A stretch of DNA of 64,000 bases, from NCBI GenBank assembly GCA_050013835.1, contig JBEKEM010000009.1, positions 62,001-126,000 of the forward strand, given 5' to 3'. Numbering within the stretch: the stretch's first letter is position 1; each line of letters starts with the position of its first letter. The stretch is from Bog-793 sp050013835 (GTDB taxonomy: Bacteria; Actinomycetota; Acidimicrobiia; Acidimicrobiales; Bog-793). The notes under the pieces were generated by a model. It was given only the letters and a program-made list of their open reading frames with translations. It made no database searches and was not told the origin of the DNA. Shown here piece after piece: positions 50,855-59,803 of this stretch. Both the position numbers and the translations under genes were made by a program.

Positions 50855-51891
50855 GGCGACTCGTCCGGATCCGTCGGCGCGGCTTCGCGACCGAAGAGCT
50901 TGTCGACCTCGGGCTCGGTGTCGGCCCACGGCATGCGCGCCCGCCATCCCTTGTCCGCCGCGGCGAGCGCCCGGTTCGGCGCGTAGCGCTGCGTTGCACG
51001 GACGATCAGGCGCGAACCGAGGATCAGGGCAATGACGAGCACGACGAGGACCATCGCGGCGTCGTGCGAGAGGGCGTGCTGAGACGGGAACGGACTGTCG
51101 TAGTCGGCGTAGACGACATAGGTGAGATAGGGAACCGCGGAGTGGAGCAACGCCCCCGTCGGGTAGGAAGTGCTGTTCTGGCCGGCGGTGTAGAGCAACG
51201 GTGCCGTCTCGCCGATTGAGATCGCGGTCGCGACGACGATTCCGGTGAGTATTCCGGGTAATGCCGACCGCAACACGACCCGACGCAGCATGTGGGACTT
51301 CACCATCCCGAGCGCCTCGCCACCTTCCCGGTAGGCGAGCGGCACCTGGTTGAGGGCGAGTTCCGTCGACTTCGCGATGTAGGGCACGACCAGCACCGAG
51401 AGCACGACGAGGGCGGCGAGGAGCGAGAACTGCCAGTGGAGCCCGATGACCAGGGCGAGATAGCCGACGTAGCCGAACACGATCGAGGGAACACCGGAGA
51501 GCACCTCCGACGCGCCCCGGAACACCGTCGAAACAATCCCGGGCCGACAGAACTCGGCGAGGTAGATCCCGGCTCCGATCCCGACGATCCCCGCGATCAG
51601 CGCGACGCCGAAGGTGATGAGCAACGTCCCGACGATGTCGTTTGCAAGACCACCGCTGAGTCCCGACGTCGGCGTCCAGATCACGTTCCAGCGCCAACCG
51701 CCGACGCCACGTTGGAACACCCCGTACAGGATCCACACCACCGGCGCGACGAGGAACGCGAGGCCGAACGCGCAGCCTCCCCACAACAGCCAGCTGATGA
51801 CCCGACGCCGGCGCAGGATCGTGGATGGCGCCGACAACCCGGTGCCGGACACACGACGGCGCGACGGGGCGGCGCCGGTGGCCGACGCCAT
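50848..51891 (-). CDS. pstA: Phosphate ABC transporter permease PstA
   Basis: A 347-residue inner-membrane permease of the high-affinity phosphate transporter, with six or so helices. The EAA loop for contacting PstB is AYREGGEALGMVKSHMLRRVVLRSALPGILTG, and SGVPSIVFGYVGY and ISIGETAPLLYTAG are family blocks. It is last in the pstB-pstS-pstC-pstA operon and overlaps pstC by one base. A charged extension of about 45 residues follows the last helix. Confidence 0.95.
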   Translation of the reverse strand: MASATGAAPSRRRVSGTGLSAPSTILRRRRVISWLLWGGCAFGLAFLVAPVVWILYGVFQRGVGGWRWNVIWTPTSGLSGGLANDIVGTLLITFGVALIAGIVGIGAGIYLAEFCRPGIVSTVFRGASEVLSGVPSIVFGYVGYLALVIGLHWQFSLLAALVVLSVLVVPYIAKSTELALNQVPLAYREGGEALGMVKSHMLRRVVLRSALPGILTGIVVATAISIGETAPLLYTAGQNSTSYPTGALLHSAVPYLTYVVYADYDSPFPSQHALSHDAAMVLVVLVIALILGSRLIVRATQRYAPNRALAAADKGWRARMPWADTEPEVDKLFGREAAPTDPDESPQ

Positions 51892-53015
51892 CAGAAGCCG
51901 GCCCCGACCGGGAGCACCGCGCCGTGCGCGGAACGCCGGACGATGATCCTTGCGAAGACGTTCACGACGACCGTGATGACGAGGAGCACGAGCGCGAGCT
52001 CGGCAAGTGCCCGGACCGCGAGACCACTCGGGTCGGTCTGGGCGGAGTCGAGCGTCAACACGATGTTGGCGGCAATCGTCGTCATGACGCCGTAGATGTT
52101 GTGGGCAAGCTGATTCTGGCCACCGCAGATCAGTGCGACGGCCATCGTCTCGCCGAGCGCCCGGCCGAGGCCGAGGACGGCCGCCCCGATCACACCGGTA
52201 CGCACCCAGCGCGCCTGGACTCGCCGGAACACTTCGGCATCGGTCAAGCCGAGCGCCTCGGCTCCCTCCTTCGTCGTCTCGGGTACCTGGCGCAACAGGT
52301 CACGGGTCGTCGCCGCGATGATCGGGATGATCATCGCGGCGAGTACGAGACCACCCGTCAAAAGTCCCTCGCCGTCGCCGACAGAGCCCCGGAAGATGTC
52401 AAACGGCGGCACGTTCGGCAGGTGCGTCAACGCGGGGTAGATCTCCTTGGCGATCCACGGTCCGAAGGTGAGGGCGCCCCAGACGCCGATGACGATGCTC
52501 GGGATCCCGGCGAGGATCTCGAGGCAGATCCCGATCACCGTGCCGACGCGGGCAGGAAGCTTCTCCACGACCAGGATTGCCGCGCCGAGCGCGATCGGCA
52601 GTCCGACTAGGAGCGCGATCGCCGATGACTCCAGGGTCCCGGCAATGAGCGGCCACGACCCGAACTCCGCGCCGGCAAGGTGGGCAACCCCACCGCTGTG
52701 GACGATGGAGCCGTAGGTGTTGCCGATCGTCCACGTGCTCGTCGTGACGAACCGGATGCCGTTGTAGCGGATCGACGGCATCGCCTCGACGAGCAGCACG
52801 ACGAGCATGGCGATGAGCGCCGCGAGTGGCAGCGCCGCCAGCAGCCCGCTGCCCGAAGCGAGGAGCCGCTCCAGGAATCGGCTACGCCGCCGTCGCGCCG
52901 GGGCAGCATCGTCACTGCGCACGCCGGACCCGGGACCGTGCGACAGAGGCGGCCGACGCGAACCCTCCGCGCCGGCCGCCTCGCTAGTTGTCGACACCGC
53001 ACGCCAGTCGCTCAC
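51891..53015 (-). CDS. pstC: Phosphate ABC transporter permease PstC
   Basis: A 374-residue permease pairing with PstA. After a polar, arginine-rich leader of about 48 residues come the helices; the blocks LAGIPSIVIGVWGALTFGPWI and TKEGAEALGLTDAEVFRRVQARWVRTGVIGA (EAA loop) and GRALGETMAVALICGGQ are clear. The start is GTG. The long cytosolic leader is more than in E. coli PstC but is common in actinobacteria. Confidence 0.95.
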   Translation of the reverse strand: MSDWRAVSTTSEAAGAEGSRRPPLSHGPGSGVRSDDAAPARRRRSRFLERLLASGSGLLAALPLAALIAMLVVLLVEAMPSIRYNGIRFVTTSTWTIGNTYGSIVHSGGVAHLAGAEFGSWPLIAGTLESSAIALLVGLPIALGAAILVVEKLPARVGTVIGICLEILAGIPSIVIGVWGALTFGPWIAKEIYPALTHLPNVPPFDIFRGSVGDGEGLLTGGLVLAAMIIPIIAATTRDLLRQVPETTKEGAEALGLTDAEVFRRVQARWVRTGVIGAAVLGLGRALGETMAVALICGGQNQLAHNIYGVMTTIAANIVLTLDSAQTDPSGLAVRALAELALVLLVITVVVNVFARIIVRRSAHGAVLPVGAGF

Positions 53016-53085
53016 CGGACACCACGCTCATGAGAACGTCACTTCACGACGAGCAGGCATCCGTGGTCGCGACAGCGTCTAGCAC

Positions 53086-54291
53086 CTAAGAGGTGATCTG
53101 GTTGAGCAGATTGATCGACACTTCCAGCGCATTGAGCGCAAGCGGCCGGAAGTCCACCGGGTTGAGGAACGCCGCTGTCGAGCCGTGGACGGGGTCCATC
53201 GCCCAGGCGAGCTCCGCTTTGACGGAGTCCGCCGTCGTCAGGTTCGGCTGCTGCTCCCGCACGATGGCGTACTCGAAGTTCACGATCGGGTAGCCGGCCG
53301 GCGCTTTGTGCGAGTCGATGAGCGAGACAGCGCCGTCTGCCGGGATCTTCGAGTAGGCCTTCACCTCGGCCTCGATCGCCCCCGGCGTCGGGAGTACGTA
53401 TTTGTTGGAGCCGTTCTCCAAGGCCGCGTAACCGAGCGGCGGGGACGCGAACACCGCCGATGGCAGGTAGCTGACGCCCAGGTACCCGATGGAGCCGGGG
53501 TTCGCCTCGACCGCTGCCTCGATGCCCGAGTTCCCATTCTCGGAGAGTTCGTTGTTGACGTAGGGCCAGGTCGAGTAGATGAGCTGCGGCCCGTCGTACG
53601 GCGCCTGGCGCGTCCAGCTGTTGCGGTCCCCGTAGTACAGGTACGACGTGAAGATGAAGGTGTCACCGCTCGAATCGATGCGCCGGACGGGGATGATCGG
53701 CTTGTCCGGCAGCTTGACCTTGGGGTTCAGCGCGGCGATGAACTTACTGTCCCAATTCTTGATCTTTCCTGCGTAGATGCCGTTCAGAACTGCTGACGAC
53801 AGCCTGAGGTGAGTCGTCGCGGGGACGCTGTGGAGGTTGTAGACGACCGCCTGCGCCGAGACCGCGACGGGGATGTTGAGAACAGCTGGCGGTCCGGTCA
53901 TCGTCGCCGCAGGCAGGAACCCGTCCGACCCGCCGATGTTGATCGTGCCGCTCACCGCTTCGGACTGTCCCAGTCCCGAGCCGCCCTTACCGGGGCTGAC
54001 CGGAACCGGCGGCGGTGTGGCCGTCGACCCCGACCACTCCTCCCAGAGCGGGTAGAACAGCGATGAGCCCGCTTCAGTAAGCGTCGGCGCTTTCGACGGC
54101 GCCAGCGCTTCGAGGCTCGCCAGTGCCGATTCGGCCTGGCTGATCGTTTGATGAGAGGTCGCCGCGCCGCCTGGTGACGCGATGCTCGCGCCGATGCCGA
54201 GGGCTGTGGCAAGAGCGACAGTCGCAATACCCAGAACCCCGGCAGGGCCAGACCGCCGGCGCCTCGTCGTGCCTACTTCATCTGTGTGCAT
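53086..54291 (-). CDS. pstS: Phosphate-binding protein PstS
   Basis: A 401-residue periplasmic-type binding protein capturing phosphate for PstABC. The N-terminus has Arg residues and a hydrophobic signal segment (VLGIATVALATALGIGASIASPGGAA) but no lipobox cysteine, unlike the lipoprotein PstS of mycobacteria. The binding domain starts with SGSTATP-like sequence (WSGSTATPPPV) and includes GSDGFL, a KIKNWDS segment and RIDSSGDTFIFTSYLY, which make phosphate contacts in the family. ATG 54291 follows AGGAG. It lies between pstB and pstC. Confidence 0.93.
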   Translation of the reverse strand: MHTDEVGTTRRRRSGPAGVLGIATVALATALGIGASIASPGGAATSHQTISQAESALASLEALAPSKAPTLTEAGSSLFYPLWEEWSGSTATPPPVPVSPGKGGSGLGQSEAVSGTINIGGSDGFLPAATMTGPPAVLNIPVAVSAQAVVYNLHSVPATTHLRLSSAVLNGIYAGKIKNWDSKFIAALNPKVKLPDKPIIPVRRIDSSGDTFIFTSYLYYGDRNSWTRQAPYDGPQLIYSTWPYVNNELSENGNSGIEAAVEANPGSIGYLGVSYLPSAVFASPPLGYAALENGSNKYVLPTPGAIEAEVKAYSKIPADGAVSLIDSHKAPAGYPIVNFEYAIVREQQPNLTTADSVKAELAWAMDPVHGSTAAFLNPVDFRPLALNALEVSINLLNQITS

Positions 54292-54404
54292 GTTTCGGTT
54301 GTGCTCCTTTCGGTCCTCCGCCCGGGCAGGCGGTGTGCGGGACAGTTGCAACCAGAGGATCCCGGCTCCGTCACCGGTCCCCTGGGAATCACGGCGATCC
54401 CCGT

Positions 54405-55250
54405 TCAGGGTCCACCGGTTGGTTCGAGCTCGCCCCCGATGTACCGAGCGGTTTCGGGGCGCTCGGGGCGAGTGAACAGCTGGTCCGTCGGCGCCGTCTC
54501 GATCATGCGCCCCTCGTAGAAGAAGATCGTGTTGTCCGAAAGGCGCCGGGCCTGGGCGAGGTCGTGCGTGACGATGATCACCGTCAGCTCGGGGGTGAGA
54601 CGGCGCACCAGCTCCTCGACTGCCTCCGTCGAGCGGGGGTCGAGCGAGGAGGTCGGCTCGTCGAGCAGCAACACCTCCGGCTCGACGGCGAGGGCGCGGG
54701 CGAGGCAGAGCATCTGCTGCTGGCCGCCGGAGAGGCGGAACGGCGAGTCGTGGAGGCGGTCCGCTACGTGGCTCCACAGACCGACCTCGGCGAGACGGGT
54801 CTCGGCGATGTCCCGCATCTCGGAGCGCTTCGCCATCCGGTGCGCGCGCACCCCCGAGACGATGTTGTCCTGGATCGACATCGGGAACGGGTTCGGGCGC
54901 TGGAAGACCATGCCGACCCGCCGGCGCAGCACGAGTGGGTCCATCGTGTCGCTGTAGATCTCGTCGTCGTAGAGCGAGATCTGGCCGTGGTGCCAGAAGT
55001 CCCGGACCTTGTCGTTCATCCGGTTGAGTGCCCGCAGGAAGGTCGTCTTGCCGGACCCCGACGGTCCGATCAACGCGGTGATCGTCCCCCGGGGGAATCC
55101 GACGTTGATGTCCTGCATGATCGTGGTCGCGCCGAACCCGAGCGACACCTGGTGCGCATGCATCACGTCGGAGTCTTCAAGCAACATCGTGCCGGACACG
55201 CGGTCGCTTTCGAACACTGAGTCCGCCTTGGGTCGGAAGGGATTCACCAC
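54405..55250 (-). CDS. pstB: Phosphate ABC transporter ATPase PstB
   Basis: A 281-residue ATP-binding subunit. Walker A GPSGSGKTTFLRALNRMND is near residue 62, the Q loop is FQRPNPFPMSIQDNI, the ABC signature is LSGGQQQMLCLARALA and Walker B is VLLLDEPTSSLDP. First gene of its operon, which is unusual, since pstS normally leads. GTG start at 55250, with another GTG next to it; ATG further in (before LLEDSDVMHAH) is also possible. A candidate phosphate-control box lies just upstream. Confidence 0.95.
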   Translation of the reverse strand: MVNPFRPKADSVFESDRVSGTMLLEDSDVMHAHQVSLGFGATTIMQDINVGFPRGTITALIGPSGSGKTTFLRALNRMNDKVRDFWHHGQISLYDDEIYSDTMDPLVLRRRVGMVFQRPNPFPMSIQDNIVSGVRAHRMAKRSEMRDIAETRLAEVGLWSHVADRLHDSPFRLSGGQQQMLCLARALAVEPEVLLLDEPTSSLDPRSTEAVEELVRRLTPELTVIIVTHDLAQARRLSDNTIFFYEGRMIETAPTDQLFTRPERPETARYIGGELEPTGGP

Positions 55251-55255
55251 GCCGC

Positions 55256-55303
55256 TGTGAACCTACTGAGGCGACTTGAACCCCAAAAGAACGCACAGTG
55301 ACC
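55256..55303 (-). promoter_or_regulatory. Candidate PHO box upstream of pstB
   Basis: On the minus strand three consecutive 11-base units begin GGTCACT (55303), GTTCTTT (55292) and GTTCAAG (55281), followed by GTTCACA at 55262. This resembles the 11-base direct repeats (GTTCA core) bound by PhoP in Streptomyces. It lies between the type IV cluster and pstB. The middle unit is weak. Confidence 0.4.
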
Positions 55304-55362
55304 AGATGATGACGGCCGCATGAAACCTTCCCGACGGCCACCGGGCGAGGTCAAAAGCCCCT

Positions 55363-57135
55363 TCAGGGCCGTTTCCGGGTTGGGTCGCGGCGCCCTCCGA
55401 CCGACCCTGGGGCGGGCGGCTGCGACGCCTCGGATCGCCGGCGAAGGGCGGCCTCCGCCCAGAAGGGCCGCAGCGCCACCCGGGCCGGCGGTAGGTGCCC
55501 GTACACGAGGACAGCCTCGCCGGGTCGGATCCGTCGCAGCCACGCCGCCGGGGCCAGCCGGCACTCCGCCTGGCCGCGTGTCGTCGACGTCGTGCCCGCG
55601 TGGTCGACGGTCAGCGTCTCGACCTGGCGCTGCTCGTCGCCGATCAACCGCGACACCTGTTCCAGCGTGGCGGGGTCGGCGACCCCGGAGCAGACAAGCT
55701 TGGCGCGGTGGTTGTTCACGACCGTCGCGGCCCGCGCTCCGTAACGCGCCTCGATCTGGGAGAAGTCCTGCCAGACGGTGACGAGCTGGATCCCGTGGGA
55801 GGACGCGGTCGCGGCGAGCGTATCGAGATCGGCGAGCGGCGCGATGTTGGCGGCTTCGTCGAGCACGACGAGCAGCGGCGGGTCGAGGCGGCCGTCCCGC
55901 GACGCCTTCGTGACCGCGCCCTCGAGGAGGCATCGAAGCACGGCGGTGAAGACGGGCCGGAGCCGCTCCTGCTCGTGCGAGGGTGCCGCGAGGTACACCG
56001 TCGCCGACCCGCCGTCGGTGAGTCGCGCCGCGCAGATCTCGTGGCTCGTCGCCGACGCCGCGACGGCCGGGTCGGCGAACGCCGCGACGAGCGTCTCGAC
56101 GGTCGCGTACACCGAGCTCAACTGGCGCTCCTCCCGGGAGAAGCTCGCCTGGGCGGCGCGCAGGGCTTCGGCAGAACCGGCTGATTCCAGGGCGTCGAGC
56201 ACCTCCGCGACTTCCCCCGAGTCGACCCAGCGCACCACGTCCCCGATCGACCGCCCCGATCTCGCGGCGGCGAGGAGCATCGGCGCCAGCATCTTCTCGG
56301 CGAGCGCGACCCAGAAGGCCGCGTCCTCGGGGACGGTGCCGGCGCGCTGCACTGCGGCGAGCCCCGCCGCGACCCGGCGCGCCCCCGCCCAGTCCCGCGT
56401 CTCGGCGAGCGGAGACCAACCGGCGCGGCATCCGTCGGTCACGCCGACCGGGTCGTAGACGAACACGGGGCCGAGCGACTCCCGCCACCGGGCCGTGTGC
56501 CGCACGAGGTCGGTCTTCACGCTCGTCGCGATGACCGGGCCCTCCCACTCGAGAATTGCCGGGATCGCGAGTCCCGAGGTCTTCCCCGACTGGGTCGGCC
56601 CGGCAACGAGCAGGGACTGGCCCGGCTCGACGGCCACGAGCCGACGCCCGCACCGCCCGATGACGAGGCGGCCGGCACCCGGCCTGTTGACCGTGAGTCC
56701 CCGCAGCTCGGCGGACGTCGCCCACACGGCCCCGATGTCCGCGACGGGCCGCCCCCGGTACACCCGGGAGCGCGTGCGGTGCATGACCGCCGCCGCGACG
56801 GCCCCGCCAGCCAGCCCGAGGAGCGCGAACACCAGCCAGAAGACCACCGCCGACGGTAGGAGACGCCGGACGGGGGCCGGCCACGCCGAGGCGGGCGCGC
56901 CTGGGTGGGCGAGCAGGCCGACGAGCAGCCCGAGGGACGAGGCCGGCGGGACCTCGTGCCACCCGTGGCCGGCGGCGAGGGTCGCGCACCCCCCGGCGAC
57001 CCAGCTCAACCCCGCCAGCCCGGCGACGACGGCGACAGCGACGGCCTCGCCACGGACCCTGGGCCGGCCGGATGCCGGGCCGCGGCCGATCGGGCCCGGC
57101 GGTGGGCGGAATCTCGCGCCGGGGGCGGTGCTCAC
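55363..57135 (-). CDS. VirD4/TraG-like type IV coupling protein
   Basis: A 590-residue ATPase that delivers substrates to a type IV secretion channel. Two membrane segments (about 31-55 and 92-118) precede the ATPase domain: Walker A GPTQSGKT at 179-186, IATSVKTDLV, Walker B LLVVLDEAANIAPL, and VTVWQDFSQIEARYG with the coupling-protein Q-D motif. GTG start overlapping the VirB4-like gene by 4 bases. It is last in the five-gene cluster and ends 113 bases before the pstB start. Confidence 0.88.
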   Translation of the reverse strand: MSTAPGARFRPPPGPIGRGPASGRPRVRGEAVAVAVVAGLAGLSWVAGGCATLAAGHGWHEVPPASSLGLLVGLLAHPGAPASAWPAPVRRLLPSAVVFWLVFALLGLAGGAVAAAVMHRTRSRVYRGRPVADIGAVWATSAELRGLTVNRPGAGRLVIGRCGRRLVAVEPGQSLLVAGPTQSGKTSGLAIPAILEWEGPVIATSVKTDLVRHTARWRESLGPVFVYDPVGVTDGCRAGWSPLAETRDWAGARRVAAGLAAVQRAGTVPEDAAFWVALAEKMLAPMLLAAARSGRSIGDVVRWVDSGEVAEVLDALESAGSAEALRAAQASFSREERQLSSVYATVETLVAAFADPAVAASATSHEICAARLTDGGSATVYLAAPSHEQERLRPVFTAVLRCLLEGAVTKASRDGRLDPPLLVVLDEAANIAPLADLDTLAATASSHGIQLVTVWQDFSQIEARYGARAATVVNNHRAKLVCSGVADPATLEQVSRLIGDEQRQVETLTVDHAGTTSTTRGQAECRLAPAAWLRRIRPGEAVLVYGHLPPARVALRPFWAEAALRRRSEASQPPAPGSVGGRRDPTRKRP

Positions 57136-58388
57136 GACGGCGCCGTGGGCGTGGCGACAAGACGGCGGTCGGTGTCGACGATCTCGCGCTCGGCCGGGCC
57201 GAGGCGGTGTTCGACTAGGTAGGACCGCGTCCCCACCCGCCACAGGGCGACACCCCGCCGGAGTCTCGGCAACAGGCGCGCCTCGGACTCGGAGAGCCCG
57301 AGCAGCCGCACCGCCGCCGGAAGCTCCGCCTCGGCCTGGGCGTAGCAAACGAGGGTTTCGCAGTCGGCGACGATTCCCTCGGCGAGGCGGGCGGCGACGC
57401 TCCCGGCGGGGCCCGAGGCGGTGAGGTCCGAGACCCGGTGGACGACGATCAGGTTGGCGACCCCGCGCGCCCGGGCGAGCTTGAACGAGGCCTGGAGGAA
57501 CCGTGCCGCGCCCGGGTTGTGGACGACAGCCCACCCCTCGTCGATGACGAGGAACATCTGCCCCGTACCGGGCCGGTCCCAGACCCGGCCAAGCGCCGCG
57601 GCGGCGCACATGACGAGCGCGCCGAGCGCCGTCGAGGCGTAAACGTGCGACAGGTCGATGACCACCACCGGCGCCGAGAGGTCGACGCCAGGCGTCGTCT
57701 CGCCGTCGAACATCCCCGCGAGCTCGCCCGAGACCAGCCGCCGCAGCTCGAGGGCGACCTCACGCCCGTCCGCAGCTAGCTCGGCGGCCCGGCAGCCGAT
57801 CGCGCGGGCCGCCTCGGGGCGGGGCGCGAGCAGCGCTGCGACGACCGAGCCGAGCGTCGTCGCCTCCTCCCCGCGGTCGACCCCGTCGAGTGCAAGCTCG
57901 ATCGCCGCGTGCTCGGCCGGACCGAGCGGCCGTCCGAGGCAGGCCGAGGCGAGGTCGGCGACAACCGAGATTCGCGACTGCGCGCCACCCGGTTCACCCG
58001 GCGCCAGCCCCGCGGCCTCCAGTGGGTTCAGGCGGACCGGGCCGCCGGGTCGGAGCGTGATCGGCTCGGCGCCGAGCGCCCGGGCGAAGGGTCCGTACTC
58101 GCCCTTGGGGTCGAGAATGACGATGCGGCGCCCGAACGCCGCCTGACGGAGCAGGTACGTCTTCACGAACGTGCTCTTCCCCCGCCCGATCTGACCAAGC
58201 ACGAGCATGTTCGGGTTGGTGATCGCTCCCGTCCGATAGAGCTCGAACGGGTCGTGGACGAAGGTTCCGCCGAACAGGTCGCGCCCGACGAGCACCCCGC
58301 GGGCGGGAAGGCGGCGCGAGGCGACGCACGGATACACCGCGCCCAGCTGTGCCGTCGTGGCCTCGTGCGCGGGCAGTTTCATTCGCAT
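57132..58388 (-). CDS. VirB4-like conjugation ATPase (short form)
   Basis: A 418-residue ATPase. Walker A GQIGRGKST is at 65-73, ILDPKGEYGPFARALG follows, the Walker B region is MFLVIDEGWAVV, and IVVHRVSDLTASG lies near the end. This is the ATPase part of VirB4/TraC proteins; the long N-terminal domain is missing and may be supplied by the preceding SCO6880-like protein. ATG 58388 or ATG 58382 (the latter makes an ATGA overlap). It energises assembly of the channel or DNA transfer. Confidence 0.87.
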   Translation of the reverse strand: MRMKLPAHEATTAQLGAVYPCVASRRLPARGVLVGRDLFGGTFVHDPFELYRTGAITNPNMLVLGQIGRGKSTFVKTYLLRQAAFGRRIVILDPKGEYGPFARALGAEPITLRPGGPVRLNPLEAAGLAPGEPGGAQSRISVVADLASACLGRPLGPAEHAAIELALDGVDRGEEATTLGSVVAALLAPRPEAARAIGCRAAELAADGREVALELRRLVSGELAGMFDGETTPGVDLSAPVVVIDLSHVYASTALGALVMCAAAALGRVWDRPGTGQMFLVIDEGWAVVHNPGAARFLQASFKLARARGVANLIVVHRVSDLTASGPAGSVAARLAEGIVADCETLVCYAQAEAELPAAVRLLGLSESEARLLPRLRRGVALWRVGTRSYLVEHRLGPAEREIVDTDRRLVATPTAPS

Positions 58389-59803
58389 CCCCGCCCGACG
58401 GGAAGCGTGCAGCAGAACGCCTCGGCCTGCGTGCCGTAGAGCCGACGCAGATCGAGCCCAGCCAGGGCGGCAGCGTGCTCGGTCCGGCGGCACGCCCGGT
58501 CGAGTTCGCCCGGGCCGGGCGCGCTGACGGTGATGTAAGCCGAGAAGCGGTAGGCACCGTGACCGTCGGCGAGCTCGTGCTCGCGCCGCACCACCGCCTC
58601 CTGCTCTCGGCGAACCCTCGCCGTCAGGGCAAAGCCATGCTGGCGCCGGAGCTCGGCGTCGGCGACGCCCGAGGTGCGGGCGTGCTCGGCGGTGCGGACG
58701 GCGCGCAGCGGCGGCACCGGCGCCATGACGACCGACACGGCGCGGCGGTCGCCCGAGCTGGCGAGCAGCGGCAGGAGGAAGTCGCTCCCCACCTCGTGAC
58801 GCGGCCACTCGGCGATCCAGAACGTCGCGTGCCACAACCCGTCGGTCTGCAACGCCGTCCAGGTCGAGGCGACGGCAACGGGCCAGGGCCAGTCCGCCGG
58901 CCTCGCCGCCGGGATGATGTCGAAGCCGCGCCGCAGCGCCGCAGTGACGCCGCAGGCCGTGAGCACGCCCAGCACCTCTAGACCGGCCCGCCGGCAGCGC
59001 TCGTCGAGCAGCGTGATCTCGGTTTCGAGTCGCGCCGCCGCCGGCTCCTCGCCCGTCCGGGCCCGCCGCGGGCCGCGCACGGTGAGCGCGAAGTAGAGCT
59101 CGTGCGCGAGCGCCCCGGAGCACTCCGCCGTGAGCAGCTCCCGGTACGAGCGCTGGGCGGCGAACGTCGCGGGGTCGAAGGCACCCGTCGTCGCGACCGC
59201 CTGCTCGAGGTACGCCAGCAGCGCCTCACCGGGGTCCGGCACGGTCCGTTCGATCCACTGCAGGCGGTGAACCGAGCCGGCGTCGCGGGCCACGCTGGCA
59301 AGCACGCTCGCCCAGCCGTCGATCCGGCGGTTGCGGTCGGCCTCGCCGAGCAGCGCGAATGACTCGCCGCCGAGGGCGAGCAGCGCCGTAAGTGTCTGGC
59401 GGCGCGCGTCGTGCACGGCGCCGATCGGCCCGACCGCGTCGGTCGTGACCTCGAGTACCTCGAGCGAACCGAACACGGCCGGTGCCCGGTGGGCCTCGCC
59501 GCGCCGGTGGACGGCGACTGCATCCCGCCGGGCGCCCGACGCCGCGTCGGCCACGAAGCGCACGACGACGGGCACCCATTCATCGAGCGTGCGCCCGTTG
59601 ACCGGCCAGGTCACCGCACCGATCGCAACGAGGACGATCGCGAGGGCGACCGGTCCCCGGACGGGACCGGTGAGCGTCCGCAACACGACGACGGAAAGGA
59701 CCAGCCCGGCGGCGACCACCGCGATCTGCCCGGTGCGCGCGCCAGCGATGAGACCGCGGCGATCTCGGGGACCGAATCGGAAGCGCTCCCTGTCCTCAGC
59801 CAT
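58379..59803 (-). CDS. PrgI/SCO6880-like conjugation protein
   Basis: A 474-residue protein resembling the SCO6880 family found in actinobacterial conjugative elements. It has two N-terminal membrane helices (about 22-60, PrgI-like region) then a large cytosolic domain with TDGLWHATFWIAEWPRHEVGSDFLLPLL near the end. The domain looks like the N-terminal part of VirB4 and the following gene the C-terminal part, so together they may form one split VirB4. ATG 59803 is used. It overlaps both neighbours. Confidence 0.75.
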   Translation of the reverse strand: MAEDRERFRFGPRDRRGLIAGARTGQIAVVAAGLVLSVVVLRTLTGPVRGPVALAIVLVAIGAVTWPVNGRTLDEWVPVVVRFVADAASGARRDAVAVHRRGEAHRAPAVFGSLEVLEVTTDAVGPIGAVHDARRQTLTALLALGGESFALLGEADRNRRIDGWASVLASVARDAGSVHRLQWIERTVPDPGEALLAYLEQAVATTGAFDPATFAAQRSYRELLTAECSGALAHELYFALTVRGPRRARTGEEPAAARLETEITLLDERCRRAGLEVLGVLTACGVTAALRRGFDIIPAARPADWPWPVAVASTWTALQTDGLWHATFWIAEWPRHEVGSDFLLPLLASSGDRRAVSVVMAPVPPLRAVRTAEHARTSGVADAELRRQHGFALTARVRREQEAVVRREHELADGHGAYRFSAYITVSAPGPGELDRACRRTEHAAALAGLDLRRLYGTQAEAFCCTLPVGRGCE

